From the NCBI GenBank assembly GCA_003149735.1, contig QANA01000056.1, positions 1-23,283 on the forward strand: DNA of 23,283 nucleotides. The letters run 5' to 3'. The notes below the pieces were generated by a model that saw only the letters and a list, made by a program, of their open reading frames with translations, did no database searches and was not told where the DNA came from. This DNA is from Clostridiales bacterium. GTDB lineage: Bacteria; Bacillota_A; Clostridia; Christensenellales; Christensenellaceae. The translations under genes were made by a program, and so were the position numbers. This document shows, piece after piece, positions 7,107 to 14,978 of this stretch; positions within the stretch are counted from its first letter, which is position 1, and each line of letters starts with the position of its first letter.

Positions 7107-7945
7107 TGAAGGTAGGCATTGTCGGTTTAGGATTGATTGGCGGTTCATTGGCAAAAGCGTATAAGGAAAGCGGAGAAGCGGAAGTCTACGGATTCGATCG
7201 AGATGAGGGAACCATGCTCCTGGCGCAGACGGTAGAAGCAATTGACGGGGTGCTGGATGAAACGGTGCTGCCGGATTGTGATTTACTGCTCATTGCGCTG
7301 TATCCACAGGCGGCGATTGATTATTTGCAGGCACATGCAGCGAAAATCAGCAAATCGACCCTGGTGATCGACTGCTGCGGTGTAAAGCAGGTTGTCTGCG
7401 ATGCCTGCTTCCCTATTGCACAGCAGTATGGATTTACTTTTATTGGTGGGCACCCTATGGCGGGTACACAATATTCCGGCTTTGGCAAAAGCAGAGCCAG
7501 CTTGTTTAAGGGCGCATCCATGATTTTGGTTCCTCCGACCTATGATGATATTGAATTATTGGATCGGGCAAAGCAGATGCTGAAACCGGTGGGATTTGGA
7601 AGAACGGTAATCACAACGGCGGATAAGCACGATGAGATGATCGCTTTTACTTCTCAAATGGCACATATCGTCTCCAACGCTTTTATTAAAAGCCCGGCAG
7701 CAAAGGAACATAAGGGCTTTTCGGCAGGAAGTTATAAGGATTTGACGCGTGTGGCCTGGCTGAATGAGAATATGTGGACGGAACTTTTCATGGATAATCG
7801 CCAGAAACTGATTCGGGAAATTAATATTCTCATGCATTCTCTGGAACAGTATAAAATTGCTTTGGAGCAGGAAAATGCACCGATGCTCTGGGAATTGCTG
7901 CGCGAGGGGCGTATCTGCAAAGAGGAGGTAGACGGCGGCAGATGA
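7103..7945 (+). CDS. tyrA: Prephenate dehydrogenase
   Basis: A 280-residue NAD(P)-dependent enzyme that converts prephenate to 4-hydroxyphenylpyruvate, the committed step to tyrosine. The N-terminal Rossmann motif GLGLIGGS (Gly8, Gly10, Gly13) and the catalytic His of GGHPMAGT (His117) are visible. No C-terminal ACT domain follows, in contrast to the longer Bacillus-type TyrA, so direct Tyr feedback through ACT is not expected. Two consecutive ATG codons (7103 and 7106) are available; the first overlaps aroF by ATGA and is taken as the start, though either is possible. The gene ends in a 4-nt overlap with aroB. Confidence 0.96.
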   Translation: MMKVGIVGLGLIGGSLAKAYKESGEAEVYGFDRDEGTMLLAQTVEAIDGVLDETVLPDCDLLLIALYPQAAIDYLQAHAAKISKSTLVIDCCGVKQVVCDACFPIAQQYGFTFIGGHPMAGTQYSGFGKSRASLFKGASMILVPPTYDDIELLDRAKQMLKPVGFGRTVITTADKHDEMIAFTSQMAHIVSNAFIKSPAAKEHKGFSAGSYKDLTRVAWLNENMWTELFMDNRQKLIREINILMHSLEQYKIALEQENAPMLWELLREGRICKEEVDGGR

Positions 7946-9015
7946 TCACGGTAAATGTTGAAGCATCCAAAGCTTATAAAGTACATATCGGAGCAGGGCT
8001 TTTAGAACAGGCGGGCGAATATGCAAGAGAGATCTTGGGCGGCGAAAAAGCGGCTATTGTTACCGATGATACAGTGGATCGGCTCTATGCGGAAAAAGTG
8101 GAAGCCTCGTTGCGCACCCATGGATATGAAGTGGTAAAATTTGTCATTGACAGCGGCGAAGCCTCCAAGAATGCGGAAAACTATATTGCTTTACTAAATT
8201 TCCTGGCGCGGCAGAAGGTTACCCGCAGCGATTGTGTGATTGCGTTGGGAGGAGGAGTCCCGGGAGATTTGGCAGGCTTTGCAGCGGCGACTTTTTTGCG
8301 CGGAATTGCTTATATGCAGATTCCGACAACTCTGTTGGCTATGGTTGATTCCTCTGTGGGCGGAAAAACAGCCATCGATTTGGATGCGGGCAAGAACCTG
8401 GCAGGCGCTTTTTATCAACCGAACGTGGTGTTGTGTGATCCGACTGCCCTGCATACGCTGCTGCCGCAGGTTTTTGCCGATGGTTGTGCAGAAGTGATCA
8501 AATACGGCGTGATTTTGGATGCGGAATTATTTGAATGGCTGAAGCAGCCTATTCAACCTCAGATTGAACGTGTGATTGCCCGTTGCGTACAATTAAAGCG
8601 GGATGTTGTCATGCAGGATGAGCAGGATCATGGAGTACGCCAGCTGCTGAATTTTGGGCACACCATTGGGCATGCAATAGAAGCAAATAGTCATTTTATG
8701 ATTTCGCATGGCAGTGCAGTGGCGATCGGCATGTGCATTGCGGCGGAAGCTGCAGCCAAACAAGGGCTTTGCAGCGAACAATGCGTGCTGGAAATAGAGC
8801 AGATGGTTACCAGGTATCATTTGCCTGTACAGACGGAATATACGGCAGATCAACTTTGCCGGGCGGCATTGTCGGATAAAAAACGCAATGGAAGCAGCAT
8901 TAACTTGATTCTACCCGAGCGCATTGGGCATTGCTGTATTCGGAAAATTCCGGTAGAAGAGCTGCAGAACTTCATAGAGGCAGGAATATCGGCAAGGAGG
9001 AAGCCATGCAGGTAA
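7942..9015 (+). CDS. aroB: 3-dehydroquinate synthase
   Basis: A 357-residue NAD- and metal-dependent enzyme that cyclises DAHP to 3-dehydroquinate, the second step of the pathway. Motifs seen: GGGVPGDLAGFAAATFLRG (nucleotide and substrate site), PTTLLAMVDSSVGGKT, and the three metal ligands Glu184 (GCAEVIKYG), His240 (NFGHTIGHA) and His256 (ISHGSAVA). The 16-residue spacing of the two His ligands matches the family. It starts by a 4-nt overlap with tyrA. Its 3' end contains the AAGGAGG site for aroA and overlaps that gene by 10 nt, so translation of the two is probably coupled. Confidence 0.98.
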   Translation: MITVNVEASKAYKVHIGAGLLEQAGEYAREILGGEKAAIVTDDTVDRLYAEKVEASLRTHGYEVVKFVIDSGEASKNAENYIALLNFLARQKVTRSDCVIALGGGVPGDLAGFAAATFLRGIAYMQIPTTLLAMVDSSVGGKTAIDLDAGKNLAGAFYQPNVVLCDPTALHTLLPQVFADGCAEVIKYGVILDAELFEWLKQPIQPQIERVIARCVQLKRDVVMQDEQDHGVRQLLNFGHTIGHAIEANSHFMISHGSAVAIGMCIAAEAAAKQGLCSEQCVLEIEQMVTRYHLPVQTEYTADQLCRAALSDKKRNGSSINLILPERIGHCCIRKIPVEELQNFIEAGISARRKPCR

Positions 9016-10277
9016 CGATTCAAAGGGCGGCGCTGAGCGGGGAACTCAAAGCGATCGCTTCCAAGTCTCATGCGCATCGTCTGCTTATTTGCGCTGCATT
9101 ATCGCAGCAGCCAAGCAAGGTGCTGTGTAGCGAGACTTCGCAGGATATTGAAGCGACGGCGGACTGTCTGAACGCTTTGGGAGCACAAATTCGGCGGGAA
9201 AATGATTATTTTTCGGTGGTGCCTGTTTGGAAAGCGCTGCAGAAGGAACGAAAATTGTATTGTCGGGAAAGTGGTTCTACGCTGCGCTTTTTATTGCCGG
9301 TTGCCTGTGCTTTAGGAGGTTCTACGCAGTTTTATGGAGAAGGCCGTTTGCCGCAGCGGCCGCTTTCGCCACTATATGAACAGCTGCAACTGCATGGATG
9401 CACATTGAGCCCGCAGGCTCAGACGCCGCTCTGTTGTAGTGGAGCGTTGCACAGTGGAGCATATGAATTGCCCGGGAATGTTTCCTCGCAATTTACAAGC
9501 GGATTGCTTTTTGCATTGCCGCTGCTGGAGGGAGACAGCACGTTACGGCTGACCGGCAAGGTGGAATCATTGCCCTATATTCAAATGACTTTGCAGGCGT
9601 TGGAACAGACGGGGATTTGTATTCGCCAGCAGGGACAAACGTTTCAGATTGCAGGTGGCCAATATTATCAGGCACCGGAAATTTGTAAAGTAGAAGGGGA
9701 TTGGTCGAACGCGGCATTTTGGCTGTGTGCGGGTGCTTTGCAGGGGAAAGGGATCTGTTGCAATGGCCTTTGGGCTGATTCGCTGCAGGGGGATCGTCGG
9801 GTGCTTTCTTTGTTGCGGCAATTTGGTGCACAGGTGGAACAAACAAAGGATACATGCCGTGTTGCGCCGGCTCCACTGCATGGAATTGCGATTGATGCAG
9901 GCAATATTCCCGATCTGGCGCCTATTCTTAGCGTGGTAGCATGTGCTGCGCAGGGGCAGACGCATATTTACAACGCTGGGCGCCTGCGTATCAAGGAAAG
10001 CGATCGTCTGCAAACAGTATATGAAGTACTGCACACGCTGGGCGCCGAAGTGCAGCTGCAGGAGGATGGATTCATAATTCAGGGTAAAGGGAAGCTGCAG
10101 GGAGGCGTAGTACAGGCATATGGTGACCATCGGATTGCCATGATGGCGGCGATTGCAGCCTGTCTGTGCACCGAACCTGTGGTTATCTGCGGCGCCGAAG
10201 CAGTAAATAAATCGTATCCGGGGTTTTTTGCAGATATGCAGCAATTGGGAGCACAGCTGAAAAAGGAGAATGCATAG
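9006..10277 (+). CDS. aroA: 3-phosphoshikimate 1-carboxyvinyltransferase (EPSP synthase)
   Basis: A 423-residue enzyme that transfers the enolpyruvyl group of PEP to shikimate 3-phosphate. Visible signatures: SKSHAHRLLICAAL near the N-terminus, ESGSTLRFLLPVACALG (the position of the classic GNAGTA-type loop, here in a divergent form), GRLPQRPLSPL (the R-P substrate segment), VEGDWSNAAFW, RIKESDRL and DHRIAMMAA near the C-terminus. The ATG at 9006 was preferred to an in-frame upstream codon at 8931 because of the AAGGAGG site 6 nt upstream and the normal family length. Its stop (10275-10277) directly abuts the aroC ATG. Confidence 0.97.
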   Translation: MQVTIQRAALSGELKAIASKSHAHRLLICAALSQQPSKVLCSETSQDIEATADCLNALGAQIRRENDYFSVVPVWKALQKERKLYCRESGSTLRFLLPVACALGGSTQFYGEGRLPQRPLSPLYEQLQLHGCTLSPQAQTPLCCSGALHSGAYELPGNVSSQFTSGLLFALPLLEGDSTLRLTGKVESLPYIQMTLQALEQTGICIRQQGQTFQIAGGQYYQAPEICKVEGDWSNAAFWLCAGALQGKGICCNGLWADSLQGDRRVLSLLRQFGAQVEQTKDTCRVAPAPLHGIAIDAGNIPDLAPILSVVACAAQGQTHIYNAGRLRIKESDRLQTVYEVLHTLGAEVQLQEDGFIIQGKGKLQGGVVQAYGDHRIAMMAAIAACLCTEPVVICGAEAVNKSYPGFFADMQQLGAQLKKENA

Positions 10278-11369
10278 ATGGGTTCTATCTACGGAGAAAA
10301 TATACATATTTCTATTTTTGGGCAATCGCATTCGGCGGCAATTGGCGTCAGCATTGATGGATTACCAGCAGGAAAAAGGATTGATATGCAGCAGCTGGCA
10401 GCATTTATGGCGCGCCGGGCACCGGGGCGGAATGCTTATTCTACAAAACGGAAAGAAGAGGATCTGCCGGAAGTATTGGGCGGCATGGTTGAAGGTAAAA
10501 CGTGTGGTGCTCCCTTTGCGGCGATAATTCGTAATCGGGATACGCGTTCTCAGGATTACAGCAATTTAAGAGATGTTCCAAGGCCGGCGCATGCTGATTA
10601 TACGGCACAGATGAAATTTGGCGGAGCACAGGATGTGGCCGGTGGTGGACACTTTTCCGGCCGTTTGACGGCACCGCTATGTATTGCCGGGGGAATTTGT
10701 ATGCAGCTGTTGGAGCAGGAAGGAATCCATATAGGTGCGCATATACAATCGATTGCGGGCATCTCCGATGACGATCTGGATGCAGTTGATATGCAGGGAG
10801 AAGCATTGGCTGCTGTCAAGCAAAAGGAATTCCCGGTACTGAATGATTTGCAGGGAGAGCAAATGCGAGAAGCAATTGAGGCGGCTCGCAGGGAAAAGGA
10901 TTCCGTGGGCGGAATTATAGAGTGTGCGGTCGTAGGTGTGCCGGCAGGATTAGGGGATCCCATGTTTCTGGGAATGGAAAATCGGTTGGCCGCAATCCTG
11001 TTTGGGATTCCGGCTGTAAAGGGGTTGGAATTTGGAAACGGATTTGCCTGTGCTGCTCTGCGGGGTTCTGAAAATAACGATGCTTATTGTATGCGGGATG
11101 GGAAAGTGTATACGGCAACTAATCGCCATGGAGGTATTCTGGGCGGAATTACTTCGGGCATGCCTATCCTGTTCCGGGTTGCGTTGAAACCAACGCCTTC
11201 TATCGGCAGGGAACAGCAGAGCATAAGCCTGACACAGGAAAAGCAAACGCCATTGGTGATACAGGGAAGGCATGATCCCTGTATTGTGCCGAGAGCAGTA
11301 CCTTGTGTGGAAGCAGCGGCTGCGATTGCCGTTTATGACGCATTTTTGAGTTATAAAAAGGAGAGATGA
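10278..11369 (+). CDS. aroC: Chorismate synthase
   Basis: A 363-residue FMN-dependent enzyme that converts EPSP to chorismate, the last common step. Signatures: FGQSHSAAIGVSIDGLPAG at the N-terminus, RRAPGRNAYSTKRKE, RPAHADYTAQMKFGGAQD (the catalytic His is kept, but Ala replaces the usual Gly of RPGHAD), GGHFSGRLTA, and HDPCIVPRAVPCVEAA near the end. It starts directly after the aroA stop, with AAAAGGAG inside the aroA 3' end as its ribosome binding site, and ends 1 nt before pheA. Confidence 0.98.
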   Translation: MGSIYGENIHISIFGQSHSAAIGVSIDGLPAGKRIDMQQLAAFMARRAPGRNAYSTKRKEEDLPEVLGGMVEGKTCGAPFAAIIRNRDTRSQDYSNLRDVPRPAHADYTAQMKFGGAQDVAGGGHFSGRLTAPLCIAGGICMQLLEQEGIHIGAHIQSIAGISDDDLDAVDMQGEALAAVKQKEFPVLNDLQGEQMREAIEAARREKDSVGGIIECAVVGVPAGLGDPMFLGMENRLAAILFGIPAVKGLEFGNGFACAALRGSENNDAYCMRDGKVYTATNRHGGILGGITSGMPILFRVALKPTPSIGREQQSISLTQEKQTPLVIQGRHDPCIVPRAVPCVEAAAAIAVYDAFLSYKKER

Positions 11370-11370
11370 G

Positions 11371-12513
11371 ATGAATCTGGAAGAGTTACGTACACAAATC
11401 GATGGGATTGATGAAAAAATGCTGGAGCTGTTCCAACAAAGAATGGAGGTATCCAAACAGATAGCAGCATATAAACAGCAACATCAACTGCCTATATTGG
11501 ACAGTGCCCGAGAGAGAACAAAACTATCTGAAATCAGCAAAAAAGCAGGGGAGGAATTATCCACCTATGCCTATGCGTTGTATTCCGATATTATGGATAT
11601 GAGCAAGGCTTGCCAGGAAAAGATGCTGCATCCGGATTCTCCATTGAAGACTCGAATTCAGCAAACAATCTCCGAAACACCGCAACTGTTTCCGGAAAAT
11701 GCGATTGTTGCCTGCCAGGGGGTAGAGGGCGCATATTCTCAACAGGCTTGTGATAAGCTGTTTTCCAGATCCAGCATCATGTATTTCAATAGTTTTGAAG
11801 GCGTGTTTTCTGCGGTGGATCATGGCCTTTGCCGGTATGGCGTATTGCCGCTGGAAAACAGCACAGCCGGATCAGTTAATAAAATCTACGACCTCATGAT
11901 GAAATATAATTTTAACATTGTGAGAAGTGTACGCCTAAAGGTAGATCATAACCTGTTGGCAAAAAAGGGAACAAAACTGGAAGAAATCAAAGAAATCTAT
12001 TCTCACGAACAGGCGATCAACCAGAGCACGGAGTTCATTAAAAGCCTGGGAGACGTCAAGGCAACCGTTTGCGCAAATACGGCAATAGCCGCACAAATGA
12101 CGGCACAGTCGGAAAGAAGAGATGTGGGGGCACTTTCTTCCCGGGCCTGTGCAGAACTTTACGGTTTGGAATGTCTTGCTTCCTCCGTGCAGGATAAGGG
12201 GAATAATTATACCCGTTTCATTTGCATTTCAAAACAGCCGGAGATTTATCCGGGAGCAGATAAGACGAGTATTATGATGATATTGCCGCATCGCCCCGGT
12301 TCTCTTTATAAGGTACTGGCTCGCTTCTACTCCTTAAATATCAACCTGATTAAACTGGAAAGCCGGCCTCTGCCCGATCGGGATTTTGAATTCATGTTCT
12401 ATTTTGATTTGGAAACCTCGATTTATTCTCCAAAATTTGCGGAATTGATGGCAGAACTGGGTGGCCTTTGTGAAGAATTCAAATATTTAGGCAGTTATTC
12501 GGAGGTTATTTGA
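11371..12513 (+). CDS. pheA: Bifunctional chorismate mutase / prephenate dehydratase (P-protein)
   Basis: A 380-residue fusion that turns chorismate into prephenate and then phenylpyruvate, the committed route to Phe. Domains in order: AroQ-type chorismate mutase (about residues 1-90, LRTQIDGIDEKMLELFQQRM), prephenate dehydratase (about 108-290, with PLENSTAGSV and the catalytic Thr281-Arg-Phe of NNYTRF) and a C-terminal ACT domain (about 295-375). ACT motifs are PGSLYKVL (in place of the usual GALV) and ESRP at 330-333, which binds Phe in characterised enzymes, so feedback inhibition by Phe is likely. The chorismate mutase domain also supplies prephenate for the neighbouring TyrA, which has no mutase of its own here. 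GGAG precedes the ATG. The stop overlaps aroE/K by 1 nt. Confidence 0.97.
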   Translation: MNLEELRTQIDGIDEKMLELFQQRMEVSKQIAAYKQQHQLPILDSARERTKLSEISKKAGEELSTYAYALYSDIMDMSKACQEKMLHPDSPLKTRIQQTISETPQLFPENAIVACQGVEGAYSQQACDKLFSRSSIMYFNSFEGVFSAVDHGLCRYGVLPLENSTAGSVNKIYDLMMKYNFNIVRSVRLKVDHNLLAKKGTKLEEIKEIYSHEQAINQSTEFIKSLGDVKATVCANTAIAAQMTAQSERRDVGALSSRACAELYGLECLASSVQDKGNNYTRFICISKQPEIYPGADKTSIMMILPHRPGSLYKVLARFYSLNINLIKLESRPLPDRDFEFMFYFDLETSIYSPKFAELMAELGGLCEEFKYLGSYSEVI

Positions 12514-13739
12514 TGGCGGGAACGTATGGGTTGTTGGGAGAAAAGCTGGGGCACAGTTTTTCTCCGCAGATTCATGAGCAGTTGGCGGATTATCACTATG
12601 GATTGTACGAACAGACTCTGCAACAATTGGAAGATTTTTTTGTGCGCAAAGCCTTTGATGGCTTGAATGTGACGATCCCTTATAAGAAAACAGTGCTGCC
12701 GTTTTTACAGGAAATTTCGCCGCGGGCACAGCGCATTGGTTGTGTCAATACGGTAAAAAAGCGCAAAGACGGAACGCTTTACGGGGATAATACCGATTAT
12801 GACGGATTTTTGTATCTGCTAAAAAAGTTGGGTGTGCAGGTGCAGGGGAAGAAAGCGCTGGTATTGGGCAGCGGCGGCGGTTCATTGACAGCGCGCACGG
12901 TGTTGCAAGAAGAAGGGGCGGCAGAAATTCGAATTGTCTCCCGCAGCGGGGAAGATAATTATCAGAACCTGGAGCGCAATTATGATGCGCAAATGATTGT
13001 CAATACAACGCCGGTAGGCATGTATCCGAATAATGGCAAGGCGCCATTGGATCTTACGCCGTTTCGGCAATGCGAAGCGGTGGTGGATATTATTTATAAT
13101 CCTGCCAGAACTAAATTGCTGCTGGATGCGGAAAGGTTGGGAATTCCCTGCATCAATGGGTTACCCATGCTGGTTGCGCAGGCAAAACGCGCTTGTGAGA
13201 TTTTCACGGAGGCAGAGATTGCCGAAGAGCGAATTGATGAGATAACGGCGCAAATCGAGCGACAGACGAAGAATGTGATTCTGATTGGCATGCCGGGATG
13301 TGGAAAAACGACGATTGGCCGTGCATTGGGAAAGTTATGCGGTCGGGAGAGCGTGGATATTGATGCATGCATTGTAGAGCGCATCGGCAAAAGTATTCCT
13401 GAGTTCTTTGCAGAACAGGGAGAGAAGGCGTTCAGAAAATTGGAAACGGAAGTATTATCCGAAGTATGCAAACGCAGCGGCCTGATTATATCGACCGGTG
13501 GCGGTGTAGTTACGCAAGCTTGTAATCTGGATATTTTGCGACAGAACGGTAATATCATCATGCTGGAGCGGCCGATTGAAGAACTTTCGGTGGCAGGGCG
13601 GCCGGTTTCTCAGAGTCGAAGTGTGCAGACGTTGGCGAAGGAACGCATGCCGCTCTATCGCGGCTGGAGCGAGCGCGCAGTGGCCTGCATCGGCGTACGA
13701 CAGACAGCTGAAAAAATTAAGGAGGAACTGAAGTTATGA
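12513..13739 (+). CDS. aroEK: Shikimate dehydrogenase-shikimate kinase fusion
   Basis: A 408-residue fusion of two consecutive pathway activities. The N-terminal part (about 1-250) is AroE: LGHSFSPQIH, NVTIPYKK (catalytic Lys), NTDYDGF (catalytic Asp), the Rossmann segment LGSGGGSLTARTV (instead of the common GAGGAARA), and GLPMLVAQAKRACEIFTE at its end. A short linker leads to AroK (about 253-408): Walker A GMPGCGKT at 259-266, DIDACIVE, GGGVVT, and GRPVSQS in the lid region. Together they reduce 3-dehydroshikimate and phosphorylate shikimate. GGAGGT at 12501-12506 supports the ATG at 12513, which shares one base with the pheA stop. The gene ends in ATGA with aroQ. A frameshift artefact is unlikely because one open frame spans both domains. 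Confidence 0.96.
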   Translation: MAGTYGLLGEKLGHSFSPQIHEQLADYHYGLYEQTLQQLEDFFVRKAFDGLNVTIPYKKTVLPFLQEISPRAQRIGCVNTVKKRKDGTLYGDNTDYDGFLYLLKKLGVQVQGKKALVLGSGGGSLTARTVLQEEGAAEIRIVSRSGEDNYQNLERNYDAQMIVNTTPVGMYPNNGKAPLDLTPFRQCEAVVDIIYNPARTKLLLDAERLGIPCINGLPMLVAQAKRACEIFTEAEIAEERIDEITAQIERQTKNVILIGMPGCGKTTIGRALGKLCGRESVDIDACIVERIGKSIPEFFAEQGEKAFRKLETEVLSEVCKRSGLIISTGGGVVTQACNLDILRQNGNIIMLERPIEELSVAGRPVSQSRSVQTLAKERMPLYRGWSERAVACIGVRQTAEKIKEELKL

Positions 13740-14176
13740 AATTATTGGTCATTAATGGGCCCAATCTCAATTTTCTGGGGATTCGCGAGCCGGATATCTA
13801 TGGGGCACAAACCTTTTCGCAATTATTATCTTTTGTGGAAAAAGTCTGTGAAGAAGAACAGATTCAAGTGGAATGCTTTCAATCAAACCATGAAGGCGCG
13901 ATTGTAGATGCCATTCAGCAGGCTTATTTAAATCGGGTAGATGGCATTGTTATCAATCCGGCAGCTTATACACATACCAGCGTTGCCATTTTGGACGCTT
14001 TAAAAGCGGTGTGTATTCCGGCAGTAGAAGTTCATCTTTCGGATATTTATGAACGGGAAGAGTTCCGCCATGTTTCCTATCCGTCATTGGTTTGCAAAAA
14101 ATCAATTTATGGGAAGGGCTTTGAAGGCTACCGTGAAGCAATTCTGTTTTTAAAAGAATATCTTTCAAGTAAATAA
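13736..14176 (+). CDS. aroQ: Type II 3-dehydroquinate dehydratase
   Basis: A 146-residue enzyme that dehydrates 3-dehydroquinate to 3-dehydroshikimate; length is normal for the dodecameric type II class. Catalytic features are present: INGPNLNFLG, Arg17 and Tyr22 of IREPDIYG, QSNHEGAIVD, INPAAYTH (Asn74, His80), catalytic His100 in VEVHLSD and Arg111 of FRHVS. It starts by ATGA overlap with aroE/K, with AAGGAGG 8 nt upstream. It is the last gene of the operon and fills the one step otherwise missing between AroB and AroE, so the operon contains all seven steps to chorismate. Confidence 0.98.
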   Translation: MKLLVINGPNLNFLGIREPDIYGAQTFSQLLSFVEKVCEEEQIQVECFQSNHEGAIVDAIQQAYLNRVDGIVINPAAYTHTSVAILDALKAVCIPAVEVHLSDIYEREEFRHVSYPSLVCKKSIYGKGFEGYREAILFLKEYLSSK

Positions 14177-14183
14177 TAAAAAG

Positions 14184-14221
14184 AGGCTTTGGAGCATTAA
14201 AAATGCTGCCAAAGCCTTTTT
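14184..14221. terminator. Bidirectional intrinsic terminator between aroQ and bioY
   Basis: AGGCTTTGG-AGCATT (14184-14198) pairs with AATGCT-G-CCAAAGCCT (14202-14217): 15 pairs with one bulged base and an AAA loop. It is followed by TTTT on the + strand, and on the minus strand by CTTTTTATTATT. It can therefore end the aromatic operon from the left and bioY from the right. The last codons and the stop of bioY lie inside the stem and loop. Confidence 0.9.
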
Positions 14222-14757
14222 GCTGCAAGGGCTGCCAAGACTATTTTAATGGTATCCGGAAGCAAAAAAGGAATTACACACCAGGAAAGGGCAGTGCCAA
14301 GGCCAATGGGCCCGGTGTTGCGAGCATAGACGATTAAAAACCAGGCAGTGCCGAAACAATAGCAGACCAGCAAACCGCAAAAGAAAGCTGCAATTAATAT
14401 GGGAAAACTATGGCCGAATCGGTTGATGATCAGCCCAGCTGTAAGCACTAAAAAGAAAAAGCCAATGAGATAACCGCCAGTAGTACCAAATAAAATGCCC
14501 AAGCCACCGGAAAAACCGGCAAAAACAGGCAAACCGATCGCTCCCAATAACAGATAAATCAATATACTCAGTAAAGAACGCTTAGTGCCTAATAAACCTA
14601 CCATAAGGAAGATGGCGAAAGTCTGCAATGTAAAAGGGACTAAGGTAGGTATGGAAATCCAGGAACAGATAGCTGTAAGGGCGCTGAACAAGGCCATATA
14701 GGCAATATTCTTTGGGCTGAATAAAGCCTTGGAAGCAGAAAGACGAATAGGTTGCAT
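14197..14757 (-). CDS. bioY: Biotin transporter BioY (ECF S component)
   Basis: A 186-residue polytopic membrane protein that captures biotin and works with the shared ECF energy module (EcfA, EcfA', EcfT), none of which is in the window. About six hydrophobic segments are visible. The BioY signature GLPVFAGFSGGLGILFG followed by GTTGGYLIGF is clear, as is the N-terminal region around TLVPFTLQTFAIFL. An AGAGGTG site lies 4 nt before the ATG. A BirA-type operator and -35/-10 boxes lie upstream, so biotin repression is expected. Codons for the last seven residues and the stop are within the bidirectional terminator. It appears to be a single-gene transcript. Confidence 0.95.
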   Translation of the reverse strand: MQPIRLSASKALFSPKNIAYMALFSALTAICSWISIPTLVPFTLQTFAIFLMVGLLGTKRSLLSILIYLLLGAIGLPVFAGFSGGLGILFGTTGGYLIGFFFLVLTAGLIINRFGHSFPILIAAFFCGLLVCYCFGTAWFLIVYARNTGPIGLGTALSWCVIPFLLPDTIKIVLAALAAKRLWQHF

Positions 14758-14785
14758 AAAACACCTCTTAAAAAATGGTATCCAT

Positions 14786-14814
14786 AGCGTACCATGGAAA
14801 GAATTTTATGTCAA
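14786..14814 (-). promoter_or_regulatory. Putative bioY promoter
   Basis: On the minus strand a perfect TTGACA (positions 14814-14809) is followed after 17 nt by TACGCT (14791-14786), which keeps the T-A-n-n-n-T pattern of a -10 box. The -35 box is inside one half-site of the BirA operator, so a bound repressor would block it. Confidence 0.6.
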
Positions 14815-14839
14815 CCTATTTCATGAAAATGGTTTACAT
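14808..14839. promoter_or_regulatory. BirA-type biotin operator upstream of bioY
   Basis: ATGTCAACC (14808-14816) and GGTTTACAT (14831-14839) form an imperfect inverted repeat (8 of 9 positions) with a 14-nt spacer. This matches the known bipartite BirA site of the form TGTnAACC-N14/16-GGTTnACA. Its position over the bioY -35 box fits repression by biotinyl-AMP-bound BirA. It predicts that this genome has a BirA with an N-terminal DNA-binding domain, which is not in the window. Confidence 0.88.
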
Positions 14840-14863
14840 TTAAAAATTCATATCAAAGTATAG

Positions 14864-14879
14864 TTTTTACGCGTAAAAA
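14864..14879. repeat. 16-bp perfect palindrome TTTTTACGCGTAAAAA
   Basis: Perfect two-fold symmetry centred between 14871 and 14872. The core TTACGCGTAA recurs at 14944-14953. It lies upstream of the bioY operator and the putative + strand promoter at 14967. It looks like an operator for an unidentified dimeric regulator; no regulator gene is in view. Confidence 0.5.
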
Positions 14880-14943
14880 TAATCGCGAATAGAATCTGCA
14901 ATATCTCTCAGAAATATATCCGAAATACATGAAATCTGACAAA

Positions 14944-14953
14944 TTACGCGTAA
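14944..14953. repeat. Second copy of the TTACGCGTAA palindrome
   Basis: A perfect 10-bp palindrome with the same core as 14864-14879. The centres are 77 bp apart. It covers the place where the -35 box for the TATAAT at 14967 would sit, so it could be a control site for that promoter. Confidence 0.5.
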
Positions 14954-14972
14954 AATGGGTTAAAAGTATAAT
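14944..14972 (+). promoter_or_regulatory. Putative + strand promoter for the intergenic RNA
   Basis: A perfect TATAAT lies at 14967-14972. Seventeen nt upstream is TTACGC (14944-14949), a weak -35 that is part of the palindrome. Transcription would start near 14979-14981, just before the inverted repeats. The weak -35 makes activator or repressor dependence possible. Confidence 0.4.
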
Positions 14973-14978
14973 TTACCA

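Noticed and set aside
9567..10331. 254-codon open frame on the minus strand across aroA and the start of aroC
   Set aside because: It is antisense to two clear enzymes; the product has no recognisable motif and looks like a shadow of codon bias.
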